Below, in pieces: positions 1 through 20,436 of a stretch of 64,000 nucleotides of DNA. Source of the DNA: Leptospira barantonii (lineage in GTDB: Bacteria; Spirochaetota; Leptospiria; Leptospirales; Leptospiraceae); contig NZ_NPDS01000002.1 of the NCBI RefSeq assembly GCF_002811925.1, positions 62,001-126,000 on the forward strand, read 5' to 3'. Position 1 is the first letter of the stretch; each line of letters opens with the position of its first letter. The position numbers and the translations under genes were made by a program. Under the pieces are notes generated by a model. That model was not told the DNA's origin, made no database searches, and was given only the letters and a program-made list of their open reading frames with translations.

Positions 1-478
<478 letters not shown>

Positions 479-584
479 ACTTCGTCCTAGTTTTTACCCG
501 CCTATTCAGGGTTCACGTATTTTTTGGAGTCGCTTCGGCCCCTAAAACTTGACACTGAGGGCACCCCTGATTCCGTTGGATTCT

Positions 585-781
585 ATGCCTTACGATTACG
601 ATTTTGACGAAGATTTTGAAGTGGAAACCGGAGACGGAGAGGAAGGCTCCGATGAAGAAGTTTTAACGTTTGCCTGTGAAGATTGCGATCACCGTTGGGA
701 AGAGGACGCCTACGAAGCGGAAGACTACGGTCCGGAAGGGGCGATTTGTCCGATGTGCGGTTCCTCTGCAGTAATCGAACT

Positions 782-785
<4 letters not shown>
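585..785 (+). CDS. Small acidic zinc ribbon protein
   Basis: A 66-residue protein with two CxxC pairs (C31/C34 and C55/C58), which is the usual four-cysteine zinc ribbon layout. The first 28 residues are very acidic. I chose the ATG at 585; a TTG at 549 in the same frame would add 12 residues, but they do not look conserved. No enzymatic motif is present, so a structural or regulatory zinc-binding role is the most that can be said. Its stop codon overlaps the TTG start of the next gene, which suggests cotranslation with the hypothetical protein and rsmD downstream. Confidence 0.7.
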
Positions 786-2061
<1,276 letters not shown>

Positions 2062-2097
2062 AACGTTCTTCTTGTCGGAAGATGATTTTTCGTAAAA

Positions 2098-4422
<2,325 letters not shown>

Positions 4423-4464
4423 TGCTTGAAGGATAGGGTTAAACTAAAAATCTGTAATTTTAGT

Positions 4465-7785
<3,321 letters not shown>

Positions 7786-7799
7786 GAAAACGTATTCAG

Positions 7800-7843
7800 A
7801 AATTCGAATGTGTATTCTCAAGGTGAGAATGCGCTTCGAATTT
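7800..7843. terminator. Bidirectional hairpin terminator between carB and the DUF1499 gene
   Basis: AATTCGAA (7801-7808) pairs with TTCGAATT (7834-7841), and an inner stem ATTCTCA/TGAGAAT sits between them. The plus strand ends in a run of six T. It ends carB, and the stop codon of the convergent DUF1499 gene (7818-7820) lies inside the hairpin. Confidence 0.8.
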
Positions 7844-8276
7844 TTTCGATTCTCTTACGATTGACTCCCAAATCCGATTTTCCCAACCTCGAAGCCGAAC
7901 GTACATGAATCACCGATGCGTTCGGATCGATCAAAAACTCGACGTCGTCCACAAATCTCCACAAGAAACTCGTAAATTCTACGTACAGATATTTGTCTTC
8001 CTCTTTTATAATGTTGGTTCGAGGGGTTTCGGCCAGAATCGCCTTCAGTCTCGCTTTTGCTTCCTCGGGTTTTCCGGAAAAGGACAAAGGTTTGATAAAA
8101 TGTTCCGAATCGGACTCGAGACAAAAACTGCTCACACAGTTCGGAGTTTCCGGACAAAGTCCTAATTTTCCGTTTTGAAGTCCGAGGGTCATCGGTCTTG
8201 TTCCGGTGCACCCAAGAAAGAAGCATAACGTTACCAAAATCCAAAAAGGGAACTTCCCTAAATTTCGAAAGAACAT
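7818..8276 (-). CDS. DUF1499 family lipoprotein
   Basis: A 152-residue protein starting at the ATG at 8276. The N-terminus is basic, then hydrophobic, ending in the lipobox CFFLGC, so it should be a lipoprotein. The remainder matches the DUF1499 family: a Cys-containing segment near NCVSSFCLES, the AKARLKAILAETPRT helix, and the family-typical VEFTSFLWRFVDDVEFLID and IHVRSASRLGKSDLGVNRKR. The function of DUF1499 is unknown. An upstream in-frame start at 8408 would place 44 odd residues before the signal peptide and was not used. The gene converges on carB and diverges from the thioredoxin-like gene. Confidence 0.85.
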   Translation of the reverse strand: MFFRNLGKFPFWILVTLCFFLGCTGTRPMTLGLQNGKLGLCPETPNCVSSFCLESDSEHFIKPLSFSGKPEEAKARLKAILAETPRTNIIKEEDKYLYVEFTSFLWRFVDDVEFLIDPNASVIHVRSASRLGKSDLGVNRKRIEKIRSAFSP

Positions 8277-8535
8277 CGAATCTTTTTTACGAACGCCGTT
8301 CTTTCCGAGATCGGATGAATTCGGTCTGTTCGACTTATGCGTGTTAGGTTCCGAAGAGAATCGAAACAAAAATGTAAAAGAAAAGCGGGGGAAATGGCGG
8401 TGGAACATAGGGAGAAGAATATCAGTAAAACGGAAATTAGCGAAAGAAATTTGTAGTGATTTGTAAAAATCTTATTATTTTCTATAAAAAAATAATTTCA
8501 TGAAATGAGTGGGATTTCACTCTAAGACGAAAACG

Positions 8536-9087
8536 ATGTCTCTTCTCGAATCAGAAAAAGTCCCCTTGGGAAGTTTATTACCTTCCTTTCAATTGCCAGA
8601 TCCCAACGGAAAAATGTATTCTTCCGATCAGATTTCCGGATCCACGGGTTTGTTGTTGGTCGTAACCTGTAATCACTGTCCTTATGCACAAGCGATTTGG
8701 CCGAGACTGATCCGGTTTGCGGGAGAAATTCTTTCCCTCGGAGTTAAGACGGTTGCTATCAATCCGAACATTCGCCCCGATTATCCGGACGATTCTCCCG
8801 AGGTGATGCTTTCTAAGATCAAGGAATGGGAAATTCCGTTTCCGTATCTCGTGGACGAAACCCAGGAAGTGGCCCGAAAGCTCAAAGCTATGTGCACCCC
8901 CGACATCTATCTTTACGATTCCGATCAAAAACTTTTTTACCACGGAAGAATGGACGACAACTGGAAGAACGAAAAACAGGTTTCGAGAAAGGAACTTGAA
9001 TACGCGGTCCATCAACTCGTAAAGGGAAATCCGGCTCCGATCAATCAAATGCCTTCGATGGGTTGTTCCATCAAGTGGAAGGAATAA
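8536..9087 (+). CDS. Thioredoxin-like (AhpC/TSA-type) redoxin
   Basis: A 183-residue protein with a thioredoxin fold of the AhpC/TSA type. The redox motif is CNHC (C45/C48) in the context [14 protein letters not shown], followed by a long helix and [26 protein letters not shown], where the cis-Pro region TP is seen. There is no signal peptide, so it should be cytoplasmic. The group is usually annotated only as thioredoxin family protein; substrate unknown. The ATG at 8536 is preferred to the GTG at 8509. The next gene begins 3 bases after the stop, so the two probably form an operon. Confidence 0.85.
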   Translation: MSLLESEKVPLGSLLPSFQLPDPNGKMYSSDQISGSTGLLLVVTCNHCPYAQAIWPRLIRFAGEILSLGVKTVAINPNIRPDYPDDSPEVMLSKIKEWEIPFPYLVDETQEVARKLKAMCTPDIYLYDSDQKLFYHGRMDDNWKNEKQVSRKELEYAVHQLVKGNPAPINQMPSMGCSIKWKE

Positions 9088-9090
9088 ACA

Positions 9091-10371
9091 TTGCCTGCAA
9101 TTACACCCGATCATACTCCTATCGCCGCGGAATCCTTTCAAGACGCGGATTTTATCAGCGAACACTATCGTGAAATCGAAACGAAAACCTTGGATCACTT
9201 CAGGGATGAGTTTCGAAAAAACGAAACTTCTTTGGATAACGTTCCCACGAACGGTTTGACTCCTTTTCTAAAACGAAGCGGAGATCTATATCAGGATTGG
9301 AGAATATTAAAGAAGAATCTTACCGATAAATACGCGGAACTTCAGAAAAGTAGAAATCTTGAATACGAACTGATCTATCGTAAACTTGTGGCGGATAAGA
9401 ATCACAAATCCAAACCGACCTCTTTGATCGGAGATATTTTTCAATCGGTGGTCGACGGAGTTTTGAACACGGTGTACAACTGGTTCGATTCCGATAAAAA
9501 AAACGAACCGTCACCTCCGCCTCAACCCGTTAAAACGACTTCGAAATCTCCGAAGGACGACGATCTAAAAAAACTCTATCGCGAAATGGTTCAAAAGAAA
9601 CTCAAGGAACGCGATCGCAGTTTCAATCTTTTTCAGGATCTTCTGAAGGAATCTGCTTTGAACTGGAATCAATCGTATCGTAAAAAATTCCATCAAAGTT
9701 TGGCCGCGACGGTGAAACAACTCGAGTCGTCCAAGGCCAATAAGGCGGAAATTCTCGGGACGTCGAAGGCCGCGAGGAAAGCGGTTTTAAGTTTTCATGA
9801 CGAGGATAAGATCCAAAAATATTCAATTTTTATGATAGATTATTTCTTCGAAAGGCTTTTGAAAAAAGAACCGATCGCGGAAAATAAAATGAATCCTCCC
9901 GAAAAATTGGAAAACGTAAAAACGGAAACCGTTAAAGCGGAAGAATCGAAAAATCAAGAAAACAAAAACACGGCTTCCTTGATTCCGAATCCGACAAGGG
10001 AGAATTCCACCGCGCAGAAAGCGGCGGAACGTATCGTAACCGATTCCGAGCGCGAGATAGAAAAACCGAATTCCTCAAAGAAAAAATGTCCGATCACCGA
10101 TCTTCCGGATCATCTCATCAAGGAATGTTATTCCGATTATCTGATCGTGGATTTGTCCACGAAAGAAAAACGTTTGGAACTTCATCGAATCCGTTTGGGC
10201 AAGGAAAATCAGAACACTCGTGCGGAAGCCATAGAATTTTTTAGCCAGTGTGTGAATAAGGATTCTTCCGCGGTCGCTTTGGCCGAGTCCGTTTTGAAAA
10301 GACACAATATCGCGCAGGAAGAAGAGGGTAGACTGAACGAGATGATACGCAGACAGAAAGCCTGCAAATAG
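9091..10371 (+). CDS. Hypothetical Lys/Glu-rich protein
   Basis: A 426-residue protein starting with TTG at 9091, three bases after the redoxin gene. It has no signal peptide or membrane helix. The first half is helical and highly charged, residues about 265-330 are a low-complexity Glu/Lys/Asn linker, and the last 100 residues form another helical domain with a conserved-looking [18 protein letters not shown] segment. The composition suggests a scaffold or partner-binding protein. No family recognised. Confidence 0.7.
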   Translation: MPAITPDHTPIAAESFQDADFISEHYREIETKTLDHFRDEFRKNETSLDNVPTNGLTPFLKRSGDLYQDWRILKKNLTDKYAELQKSRNLEYELIYRKLVADKNHKSKPTSLIGDIFQSVVDGVLNTVYNWFDSDKKNEPSPPPQPVKTTSKSPKDDDLKKLYREMVQKKLKERDRSFNLFQDLLKESALNWNQSYRKKFHQSLAATVKQLESSKANKAEILGTSKAARKAVLSFHDEDKIQKYSIFMIDYFFERLLKKEPIAENKMNPPEKLENVKTETVKAEESKNQENKNTASLIPNPTRENSTAQKAAERIVTDSEREIEKPNSSKKKCPITDLPDHLIKECYSDYLIVDLSTKEKRLELHRIRLGKENQNTRAEAIEFFSQCVNKDSSAVALAESVLKRHNIAQEEEGRLNEMIRRQKACK

Positions 10372-10418
10372 TTGATTTTTGATACGATCCCGATTTTAAT
10401 GAAAGATCGGAGATCGTT

Positions 10419-11129
10419 ATGACACTTCTTGAAAAATCGATTCATCGATACGGCGGATGGGATCTTTGGAATCGTTTGGATTCCGTGGAATTCCTTTTCG
10501 GATTCCTGGGCGGTCCGCTTCCGATTCTCAAAGGGCTTCATAAAACCTTTCCGATGCCGGGTAATGTGCGCGTTTTTCCGAAAAAATTAATCGCCGAATT
10601 TTTAGATTATCCGATTCCCGGAAAGAAAATCACATTCAATAACGGTAAAGTAGGAATCTTTGATATGAATGGAACCGCCGATGCGTTCGATATTCCGAAT
10701 TACAGGGAAACGTTTCGCGGTTTTCGAAAATACAGAAGATGGAATCCGCTCGACACTTCGTATTTTTTCGGTTACTCGATCACTCAATATTTAAGCGTTC
10801 CTTTTACTCTCAAAGATTACCGCGTTCGCGAATTCGAACTTGCGGACAGCGGCTTTCAAGTTGATGCGGAATTCCCGCAAAATCTGCACACTCATTGCAG
10901 ACGACAATCGTATCGTTTTGATCGGGAAGGTCTTCTGGTTCGTAACGATTATACCGCCGACATTGTCGGTCCTTGGGCGAATGGCGCACATTTTACGACG
11001 GACTTTCAAACGATCGAAGGTTTTCCAGTCGCAACCAAACGCAATGTTTTTGTTCGATTGGGGAAGGTCGTAACTCCGATCCCGGTTTTGTCGGCGGAAC
11101 TCAAACCGCTTCGAGTGAATTTTCGGTGA
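10419..11129 (+). CDS. Hypothetical protein, beta-rich
   Basis: A 236-residue protein from an ATG with a CGGAG ribosome binding site. It starts with a helix ([20 protein letters not shown]) and continues as alternating strands with many aromatic residues, ending in [21 protein letters not shown]. The opening resembles proteins in which a helix packs on an antiparallel beta sheet that could hold a lipid or other hydrophobic ligand, but that is only an impression. No signal peptide. No family recognised. It is the last native-composition gene before the AT-rich patch. Confidence 0.7.
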   Translation: MTLLEKSIHRYGGWDLWNRLDSVEFLFGFLGGPLPILKGLHKTFPMPGNVRVFPKKLIAEFLDYPIPGKKITFNNGKVGIFDMNGTADAFDIPNYRETFRGFRKYRRWNPLDTSYFFGYSITQYLSVPFTLKDYRVREFELADSGFQVDAEFPQNLHTHCRRQSYRFDREGLLVRNDYTADIVGPWANGAHFTTDFQTIEGFPVATKRNVFVRLGKVVTPIPVLSAELKPLRVNFR

Positions 11130-11215
11130 AGAATGGCTTGTGAGAAGAATGTTGAAAGTTGCATGTCGTTAAGAAGAAGTTAGGCGGCATAGCGCTAATT
11201 AATAATGTAACGGAA

Positions 11216-11887
11216 ATGTCTAATTTACCTGAATCAACTAAAGAAATGATTTTCAGCTTTATAGTTGGAAACCTTTCTTTGCAAGAGTTTGAAGCTTTTC
11301 TTTATGGATCAAAGGAAATTGAAAATGCGTTTAAATACGATGATTATATAGAATTACTTTCGCTAAACTTCAATAAAAATAGTAATAGATATGAAGCATT
11401 CAAAATCATTGAAAAAAATGTTGATATGTCAGAATACGAAGTGTGGAGATTGAACAAAATTTTCAATAGTATTGTTAATAAAGAAAAGAATTATCCGCAA
11501 TTGATCGCTTCGCTTTATGATTTATATTGTAAAGGCTACTCTTTTTTACAAATACTCGGCTTAGGCTATGGATTAAACTTAACGTGTCCTCGAGAATATA
11601 ATTACGATAAACATATATCTGATCTTATTGAGCCAGAGCAGATAAAGTTAGCAAATGCCCTGTATCCGGAAATCGTTTTTCATGTGCATTTGATCCAAAA
11701 ATTTATCAATGATAAGAAAATAATTATTACAGGTAAACTGGATGATTTTAATAATTACGAATATATTGATAACAGAAATGAAGAAGAAAAGGCTCAAACT
11801 GAATTCAGACATGTAGAAACCAAAAGAAAATGGTGGCAGTTTTGGAAATCGAAAAAATCACTACTACTTACTCGCTACGTCGACTAA
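11216..11887 (+). CDS. Hypothetical protein of foreign, AT-rich composition
   Basis: A 223-residue protein from the ATG at 11216. Two 60-base lines I counted inside it gave 36 G/C of 120, far below its neighbours, and codon use is Asn/Lys/Ile-rich, so it was probably acquired by transfer. It is helical with no signal peptide. The segment from about residue 120 is hydrophobic (YSFLQILGLGYGLNLTCP). The protein ends in basic-aromatic WWQFWKSKK followed by a few residues encoded by the repeat DNA, so the native stop may have been lost. No family recognised. Its left side carries GTTAGGC at 11180-11186, similar to an integron cassette boundary, and its right side runs into repeat DNA. Confidence 0.65.
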   Translation: MSNLPESTKEMIFSFIVGNLSLQEFEAFLYGSKEIENAFKYDDYIELLSLNFNKNSNRYEAFKIIEKNVDMSEYEVWRLNKIFNSIVNKEKNYPQLIASLYDLYCKGYSFLQILGLGYGLNLTCPREYNYDKHISDLIEPEQIKLANALYPEIVFHVHLIQKFINDKKIIITGKLDDFNNYEYIDNRNEEEKAQTEFRHVETKRKWWQFWKSKKSLLLTRYVD

Positions 11888-12271
11888 CTTCGTCTCCTCG
11901 CTTCGTTCGGGATTGCTCATGCAACCCTCACTCCGGTCTTTGACACATTTGCTTTGTCGCTCGGTTTGCAAGGCGCGACTAAGGTCGCTCAAACCTCGTG
12001 CCAATTCTTCCGCACGCTTAGGCGCGCTCCAGTACCGCAAGCGTCGAGGAGACTCTTTCGGTAGAGGAGATTGGAACTACGTCCGTGCTTTGTCGAAAGG
12101 TGTGGTAGTTCCCACATTTTCAAAACAAAATCCCGATGAAAACGAAGGAGTTCCCGTACACCATTCTTCCCTTGAAAAGAAACGCGACATAATCATAAAA
12201 GGGAAGAAGATAATTTAAAAAACCGTCAAGGAATTTCGTGAAAGATCGATTTTAATACTGCGGAGCACAGT
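11888..12271. repeat. GC-rich noncoding repeat region with long inverted repeat
   Basis: No convincing gene is present in these 384 bases. The arms GTCTCCTCG (11892-11900) and CGAGGAGAC (12045-12053) form a perfect 9-base inverted repeat about 150 bases apart. Pieces such as GCTTCGTTCGG and CCGCACGCT recur in similar form at 18231-18300. A copy of the leptospiral TGTGGTAGTTCCCACATTTT element is at 12101-12120, with its partner GGAACTAC at 12073-12080. The fliK promoter probably lies near the right end. Confidence 0.6.
12101..12120 (+). repeat. Dispersed TGTGGTAGTTCC-type repeat, single copy
   Basis: TGTGGTAGTTCCCACATTTT is an imperfect palindrome (TGTGG/CCACA ends). GTAGTTCC (12105-12112) also pairs with GGAACTAC at 12073-12080, giving a hairpin. 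Four more copies or partial copies lie at 62134-62315. Confidence 0.75.
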
Positions 12272-13876
12272 ATGAATATTTCCGGCGACATATCCATTTC
12301 AGAATTTAAACCACAACAATATCCCGACAACACTCCAACTCTCCCGACAATAGGGGCGTTCATCGGAAAGAGTTCCTTTTTAGATCTGATGAAATCCCTA
12401 CAAGGTTCCGCGCAGAAGGGATTGGATGAAACCTTGACCGGAATTCAAAATACGTTTTCAAAAACCGAAGTTCCGACAAACAAGGAAGAAAAAACAGAAA
12501 TCATCGAAGATAAAACCGCCGAATCCGTAAAAACAAAAGACGAGGCCGAGGTCGCAACCGAAGAAACCTCTAAAGAAGAGGAAGAACTCGAATCTGTTGA
12601 AGAAGCGACTAACGCAACCGCGCTTCCCTGGTTTCTCGTAGCGGAAGCGAAACCGAACGAAACCGTCGATCCCGAAATCGAATCCGCGATCTTGGACGAA
12701 CTACAAAACGAAATCATCGAGGAAGTTTCCGTGGAAACCCTCGAATCAAAACCTTCCTCCACGAGCGAGCTGATCGAAACCCTTTTCGCAAAGGAAGAAT
12801 CCACCGAATTGTTAAGCGAAGTCGCGTTCGAAGAGGAAAACGCCGCGTTTCAGGAAATCGCGGAAGAATCCTTTCTTTCTCTCGAAGACTCCAAAGAAGT
12901 AAAACGCCCGATCTCCAAAAGGGAAGAATCGATCCGCGAGGAAGAATCGAAATCATCCGAAACCAAGTCCGCTTCCGAAATTTCAAGAACCACCGAAACG
13001 AACGCAAAAGAATCCAAAGAAAACGTAAATACGAAAAATCTTTCCAACAAGGAAACCGTTTCGAAAGGCGCTGAAGAGGCGAGAATCGAAGTTTCCAAAG
13101 AACTCGCCCTCGATTCCGAAAAATGGAAGATCAGCAGAGATAAAAAAACGGATTCATACATGAATCTGAAAACTTCCGCAAGAGAAGAGATCAAAACCGC
13201 GGTTCTCAATCAATTCTCCGAAAATTCTTCCGGCAAATCGGGTCAGGAACAATCCTTTCGCTCCGGCGGAAACGATTCCTATTCTTCCTTGGTGAAGGGA
13301 GTGGGAGGTCCGACCGTAGCGGGAAGAGAACCGAGTCAACTCGGAAAGGATTTTTCCGTATCAAAGGAGACTAACGTTCTTTCTAAAAGGGACGTTCAAC
13401 AGAACTTTCAAAACCTGATCCGCTCGGCCCGGGTTCAAATTCTCGAAAACGGAAAAACCGAAGCGAGCATCCGTATGAATCCGAAAGATCTCGGTCAGAT
13501 GTCCCTTTCGATTTCCACGGACAAAGATATCGTTCGAGGAAAACTTTTAGTCGAATCGGATGCCGTCAAACAGCAGTTAGTCGCCGAACTCGCAAACTTG
13601 AAACAGGATCTTAAGGCGAACGGACTCGAACTCGAATCGCTCGTCATCGAAGTCAAGGAAAGAGAGGAATCTTTCTCCTTCAATCAAGACTCGGATAAAA
13701 ACGGGAAGGACGCAAATTCTTTCCAAGCCGCTTTCGGGGAGGAATGGAACTCCGATTTCAAAAATTCTTTTTACGAAGAGGATGAACTTTTCGGCGAAGA
13801 AAATTCTCAAGAGTCTCACGGTTTTTCGGAAAAAACCGATGGGAAAACCGAGAAATTGCTCGATCTGAAAGTATAG
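12272..13876 (+). CDS. fliK: Flagellar hook-length control protein FliK
   Basis: A 534-residue protein. The first 380 residues are a Glu/Ser/Lys-rich, probably unfolded stretch, as expected for the molecular ruler. The C-terminal domain (about residues 385-455) has the family motif [15 protein letters not shown] followed by [18 protein letters not shown], which matches the FliK substrate-switch domain. It measures hook length and switches export from hook to filament subunits through the export gate. It heads the operon fliK-flgD-flgE, with flgD 15 bases downstream. In spirochaetes the assembled flagellum stays in the periplasm. Confidence 0.9.
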   Translation: MNISGDISISEFKPQQYPDNTPTLPTIGAFIGKSSFLDLMKSLQGSAQKGLDETLTGIQNTFSKTEVPTNKEEKTEIIEDKTAESVKTKDEAEVATEETSKEEEELESVEEATNATALPWFLVAEAKPNETVDPEIESAILDELQNEIIEEVSVETLESKPSSTSELIETLFAKEESTELLSEVAFEEENAAFQEIAEESFLSLEDSKEVKRPISKREESIREEESKSSETKSASEISRTTETNAKESKENVNTKNLSNKETVSKGAEEARIEVSKELALDSEKWKISRDKKTDSYMNLKTSAREEIKTAVLNQFSENSSGKSGQEQSFRSGGNDSYSSLVKGVGGPTVAGREPSQLGKDFSVSKETNVLSKRDVQQNFQNLIRSARVQILENGKTEASIRMNPKDLGQMSLSISTDKDIVRGKLLVESDAVKQQLVAELANLKQDLKANGLELESLVIEVKEREESFSFNQDSDKNGKDANSFQAAFGEEWNSDFKNSFYEEDELFGEENSQESHGFSEKTDGKTEKLLDLKV

Positions 13877-13891
13877 GCTTCGGAGGAAATC

Positions 13892-14611
13892 ATGCCAGAG
13901 ACCACAGGCGTCAGCCAACAAGCAACGAGAGATCGTTATCTCGAAGGAGACAGAAGTTTCAATATTAGGAACCACATGGAGAATATTGAAAGGGAAGAGA
14001 AGAACGGTCTCAAAGGAATCGAGATTCGTTCCACCGTTAAGGCTCTCGGCAAGGACGATTTTCTAAAACTTCTCATCACGCAATTATCATCTCAAGATCC
14101 AACGAACCCGGTTAAGGATCAGGACTTCATCGCGCAGATGGCGCAGTTCTCTTCTCTCGAACAGATGAACAATATCTCCACCGGAATTCAGAAGATGGGA
14201 AACCGTCAGAGCTTTTCACTCGTTGGAAAACTCGTTTCCGGTCCAGACTTCGTTACGGGCGAAAGTGTCGCGGGTATCGCGGGCGCTCTTTTCTTCGACG
14301 GAGAAGGCAAGACATTCGTTCGAGTCAACGGAAGATCGGTTGACGTGGAGCAAATCTCATTGGTCAGCGATCCTACGGTTCTCAAAGAACAGGAAGCCGC
14401 TTACAACCAAGCGCAGACTCAACAAACTCCTTCTACCGCTCCGTCTGCAATGGCGCCTAACGCGTCTCAATTGAAATCGGATAAAAAGGAATCCGCACCC
14501 GTTGGCGCTAACGCGGAACAGTCTCCGGAATTGAAGGACAAAACTACCGTCGAAGAAAAACCTTCGGATTGGAAGTTTCCCGGAAAAGACAAAAGTAATT
14601 CATACGAATAA
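13892..14611 (+). CDS. flgD: Flagellar hook assembly (capping) protein FlgD
   Basis: A 239-residue protein. Residues about 45-100 carry the FlgD signature [19 protein letters not shown] followed by [20 protein letters not shown]. FlgD caps the growing hook and lets FlgE subunits insert. It has an extra N-terminal stretch of about 40 residues and a Pro/Ala/Lys-rich tail that lacks a clear Fn3/tudor-like domain of the enterobacterial type. The ATG at 13892 has GGAGG seven bases upstream. flgE follows after 27 bases. Confidence 0.93.
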   Translation: MPETTGVSQQATRDRYLEGDRSFNIRNHMENIEREEKNGLKGIEIRSTVKALGKDDFLKLLITQLSSQDPTNPVKDQDFIAQMAQFSSLEQMNNISTGIQKMGNRQSFSLVGKLVSGPDFVTGESVAGIAGALFFDGEGKTFVRVNGRSVDVEQISLVSDPTVLKEQEAAYNQAQTQQTPSTAPSAMAPNASQLKSDKKESAPVGANAEQSPELKDKTTVEEKPSDWKFPGKDKSNSYE

Positions 14612-14638
14612 ACAAAGGATAATCGAGGTAACAGCTTT

Positions 14639-16033
<1,395 letters not shown>

Positions 16034-16052
16034 GGATTTTCTCCGATTGATT

Positions 16053-16086
16053 TCCTCTTCGGCTGACTGAGATGAGCCGAAGAGGA
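16053..16086 (+). terminator. Stem-loop after flgE
   Basis: TCCTCTTCGGCT (16053-16064) and AGCCGAAGAGGA (16075-16086) form a perfect 12-base stem with a 10-base loop, 20 bases after the flgE stop. No T-tract follows, so it may be a weak terminator or an mRNA-stabilising hairpin. Confidence 0.6.
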
Positions 16087-16198
16087 TTCGAATTCCATTC
16101 TTTCCAAATTATAGATACATTCCTTTTTTTTACAAAGTCCGGGGAAAAATTCTCTTTCCACTATATTTCCAGTACAGTTTCATTGGTTCCTGGTAAGA

Positions 16199-18181
<1,983 letters not shown>

Positions 18182-18305
18182 GCGTTCCCGCGCCGGACTT
18201 TTTGTTAAACAAAATCAGATCGAAATCGCGCGGGCCGGGCTTGCTCCGCGCTTCAGCTTCGCTTTCGGTCGTTCTTCGAACGACTGCTTCGCACGCTCCA
18301 CATCC
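18182..18305. repeat. GC-rich intergenic repeat-like segment
   Basis: Between two convergent genes lies a 124-base GC-rich piece containing GGGCTTGCTCCGCGCTTC, TCGTTCTTCGAACGA (a short hairpin) and TTCGCACGCTCCAC. Parts resemble the region at 11890-12060. No gene seen. Confidence 0.45.
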
Positions 18306-19637
18306 CTAACGCATACTGAAGTTATCGTAATGAAACCGAGCATCGTTGAATTTTCTTGACTTCAGATTTTTCCGAAGATCGGTCGCGAATTTCTCAGGAC
18401 CACAAAACCAAATGCTTACGTTCTCAAAATCACCGATTGCGGCATGGAGCTTTGCAACCGTTAGATATTCTTTTTGATTTGAGTTTAAATGATAAAAGTC
18501 GATTCCGTTTTTCTTGCACAAATTTTGTAAGGAAGAAGGGAATTGATTCTCCAATTCGCCGCGCGTGCAATACCAAAAGTCGATTTGTTTTTTTGCGCCG
18601 CCGAGGTTCGACAATAATTCCAAACGCGCAAGAAAAGGCGTAATTCCGATTCCTCCCGCAATCCAAACTTGCCGTTCACAATCGTCTTCAAACGTGAATT
18701 CTCCATAAGGGCCTTCTACGTCGATGGGTTGTCCGACTCGTATACGATTGTTTAATTCTTTTGTAAAGTCGCCTAGGCCCTTGATGACAAAACGCAATTC
18801 GTTCGGGTTCTTCTCCGAAGAAGATGCGATCGTGAACGGATGCGGTTCTTTATCGTCTCCAAATCGTAAAAAGGCGTATTGGCCCGCACGGTGGGTCCAA
18901 GGTTTGTCCACTGTTTCTAAGTGAATATCGAATATTCCACTTTTATGATGTTGGATATCTTTGACCGAAGTTTTGATTCTGCGTGATTTACCGATTTGTT
19001 GAAACAATCCGACGAGAGCGGAAATACTTCCCACCGCTAAAAGAGCGCACAATAAATATCCCGCCGGACTGGACATCCAGTCTTCTTTGATCTGCGCGGT
19101 GGCCGCGTGAAACGCAAGTAAAAGAAAAATTCCCGGAAATAGTTTGTGTGTTACGCGGAAGAATCGATACGGAATTCTACGGAAGAGCGCGGTTACGATT
19201 AATATTATAAAAATATAAAATACAATCTCTGCGATTGCGGTTCCGGCTTGAAAAAGAGTGATTTGCAATTCGGAAAATTTGCTTTCGTCCCCTAATTCTC
19301 CCGGATTTGGAATGATTTTAAGTTCGACGAGCCAATGAGGAACTTCTTCCGTGAGCCAATGAAGAACAACGAATACCGAAGCGAAAATTCCCGCGGATCT
19401 ATGTACGACGTAAGCCTTATCCAATCCTCCGAGGATACGGTTGATTCTTTCCAAACGTATGGAAAGAATCATGGACAGAACCATAAGAGACATCGAGCAG
19501 ATTCCCGTAAGATAAACGAGTTGTTCGCGCAGTTCTAACCAGGAAGGATTTTGAATCAGATGAATCGGGCCGGGTGAAAGGGCAAAGATCGAACATCCTA
19601 CGAGTATAAAAGCGAAGATCCATTTTTTGGTTTTCAT
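18306..19637 (-). CDS. Ferric reductase-like transmembrane flavocytochrome
   Basis: A 443-residue protein. The first ~230 residues hold about six membrane helices of the ferric-reductase/NADPH-oxidase type with spaced histidines for haem (VVHRSAGIFASVFVVLHW, later FRVTHKLFP and LLAFHAATAQ). The rest is a cytoplasmic ferredoxin-reductase module with the FAD motif AGQYAFLRF, then HPFTIASSS, and the NAD motif IAGGIGITPFLARLELL. It should pass electrons from NAD(P)H through FAD and haem across the membrane; the acceptor (iron, copper or oxygen) is not clear. I used the ATG at 19637 with AGAAGG in front; a TTG at 19673 is also possible. A Crp-type regulator gene lies 95 bases upstream on the same strand. 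Confidence 0.85.
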   Translation of the reverse strand: MKTKKWIFAFILVGCSIFALSPGPIHLIQNPSWLELREQLVYLTGICSMSLMVLSMILSIRLERINRILGGLDKAYVVHRSAGIFASVFVVLHWLTEEVPHWLVELKIIPNPGELGDESKFSELQITLFQAGTAIAEIVFYIFIILIVTALFRRIPYRFFRVTHKLFPGIFLLLAFHAATAQIKEDWMSSPAGYLLCALLAVGSISALVGLFQQIGKSRRIKTSVKDIQHHKSGIFDIHLETVDKPWTHRAGQYAFLRFGDDKEPHPFTIASSSEKNPNELRFVIKGLGDFTKELNNRIRVGQPIDVEGPYGEFTFEDDCERQVWIAGGIGITPFLARLELLSNLGGAKKQIDFWYCTRGELENQFPSSLQNLCKKNGIDFYHLNSNQKEYLTVAKLHAAIGDFENVSIWFCGPEKFATDLRKNLKSRKFNDARFHYDNFSMR

Positions 19638-19732
19638 CGCCTTCTTTGTCGTTATGACTTTCTTCGTTGTCAATCATTCAAGGACGCGCCCGTTGATAAA
19701 GTTTTGAAAATCGATAACAAATGTTAACAAAC

Positions 19733-20317
19733 TTAAGCTGAGTCGTTTTCTTTTGCAAGTTTGCTCTTGATTCTACTGAGATGAACCTTGCTGATTCCCA
19801 AATAAGATGCGATATAATGTTGAGAAACTCGTTCTACGATCTGGGGTCTTTCTCGGATCAAGTTGACATAACGTTGCTGAGGTGTGTCTTTTATGAACGA
19901 TAAAGAATGTCTCATGTAATTGAACGTGCGCTCGAAGATCGCCTCTATGAATTTCTCCCGAATCGATGCGATCTCGGTCACCTCTGCGATGATTCTGTCC
20001 GCGTCTTTTTTTTGAATGTACCACAGAATACTCGGTTCTATCGTTTCAATCGTAACGGGACTTGGAATCGCTTTACGAAAACTTTCGATGGATGCGACAG
20101 TCTGGTTTTCGAATAAAAACTGAAACGTAAGATTTTTTCCGTTGTTGTTCAACCATACGCGAACACATCCCTTTTCAATGAAGAATAACTTTTTCGAAAT
20201 GGCGCCTTCGTTTAAGAGCACCGTCTTTGCGGGAACCTCAAGACGTTTGAAACAACTTACATATTCGTTCCATTTATGGTCTTCAATCGGAAGTAGATTT
20301 CTAAATCGTTCGAACAT
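19733..20317 (-). CDS. Crp/Fnr family transcriptional regulator
   Basis: A 194-residue protein with a cyclic-nucleotide-binding beta barrel (residues about 20-110, EGAISKKLFFIEKGCVRVW) and a C-terminal helix-turn-helix (SQHYIASYLGISKVHLSRIKSKL). The barrel lacks the Arg-Thr/Ser cAMP-binding signature, so the ligand is unknown; it also has no N-terminal Cys cluster of the FNR kind. The ATG at 20317 has GAAGG eight bases before it; the frame is open to 20386. It is in line with the flavocytochrome gene, and the palindrome TGTTAACA at 19722-19729 between them is a possible operator. Confidence 0.85.
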   Translation of the reverse strand: MFERFRNLLPIEDHKWNEYVSCFKRLEVPAKTVLLNEGAISKKLFFIEKGCVRVWLNNNGKNLTFQFLFENQTVASIESFRKAIPSPVTIETIEPSILWYIQKKDADRIIAEVTEIASIREKFIEAIFERTFNYMRHSLSFIKDTPQQRYVNLIRERPQIVERVSQHYIASYLGISKVHLSRIKSKLAKENDSA

Positions 20318-20436
20318 TTTTAAAACCTTCTTGTATGGATCGAACTTCCCGCTTCGGACAAAAATATTCAAATTATCGGAAGCCAAGAGATCGACTCGTT
20401 TTCAGGATATACTATCTTTTATGGAAGGAGATTCGT

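Noticed and set aside
11913..12218. 101-residue open frame in the repeat region
   Set aside because: It lies in GC-rich noncoding repeat DNA, its translation is Arg/Ser/Leu-rich low quality, and there is no ribosome binding site.
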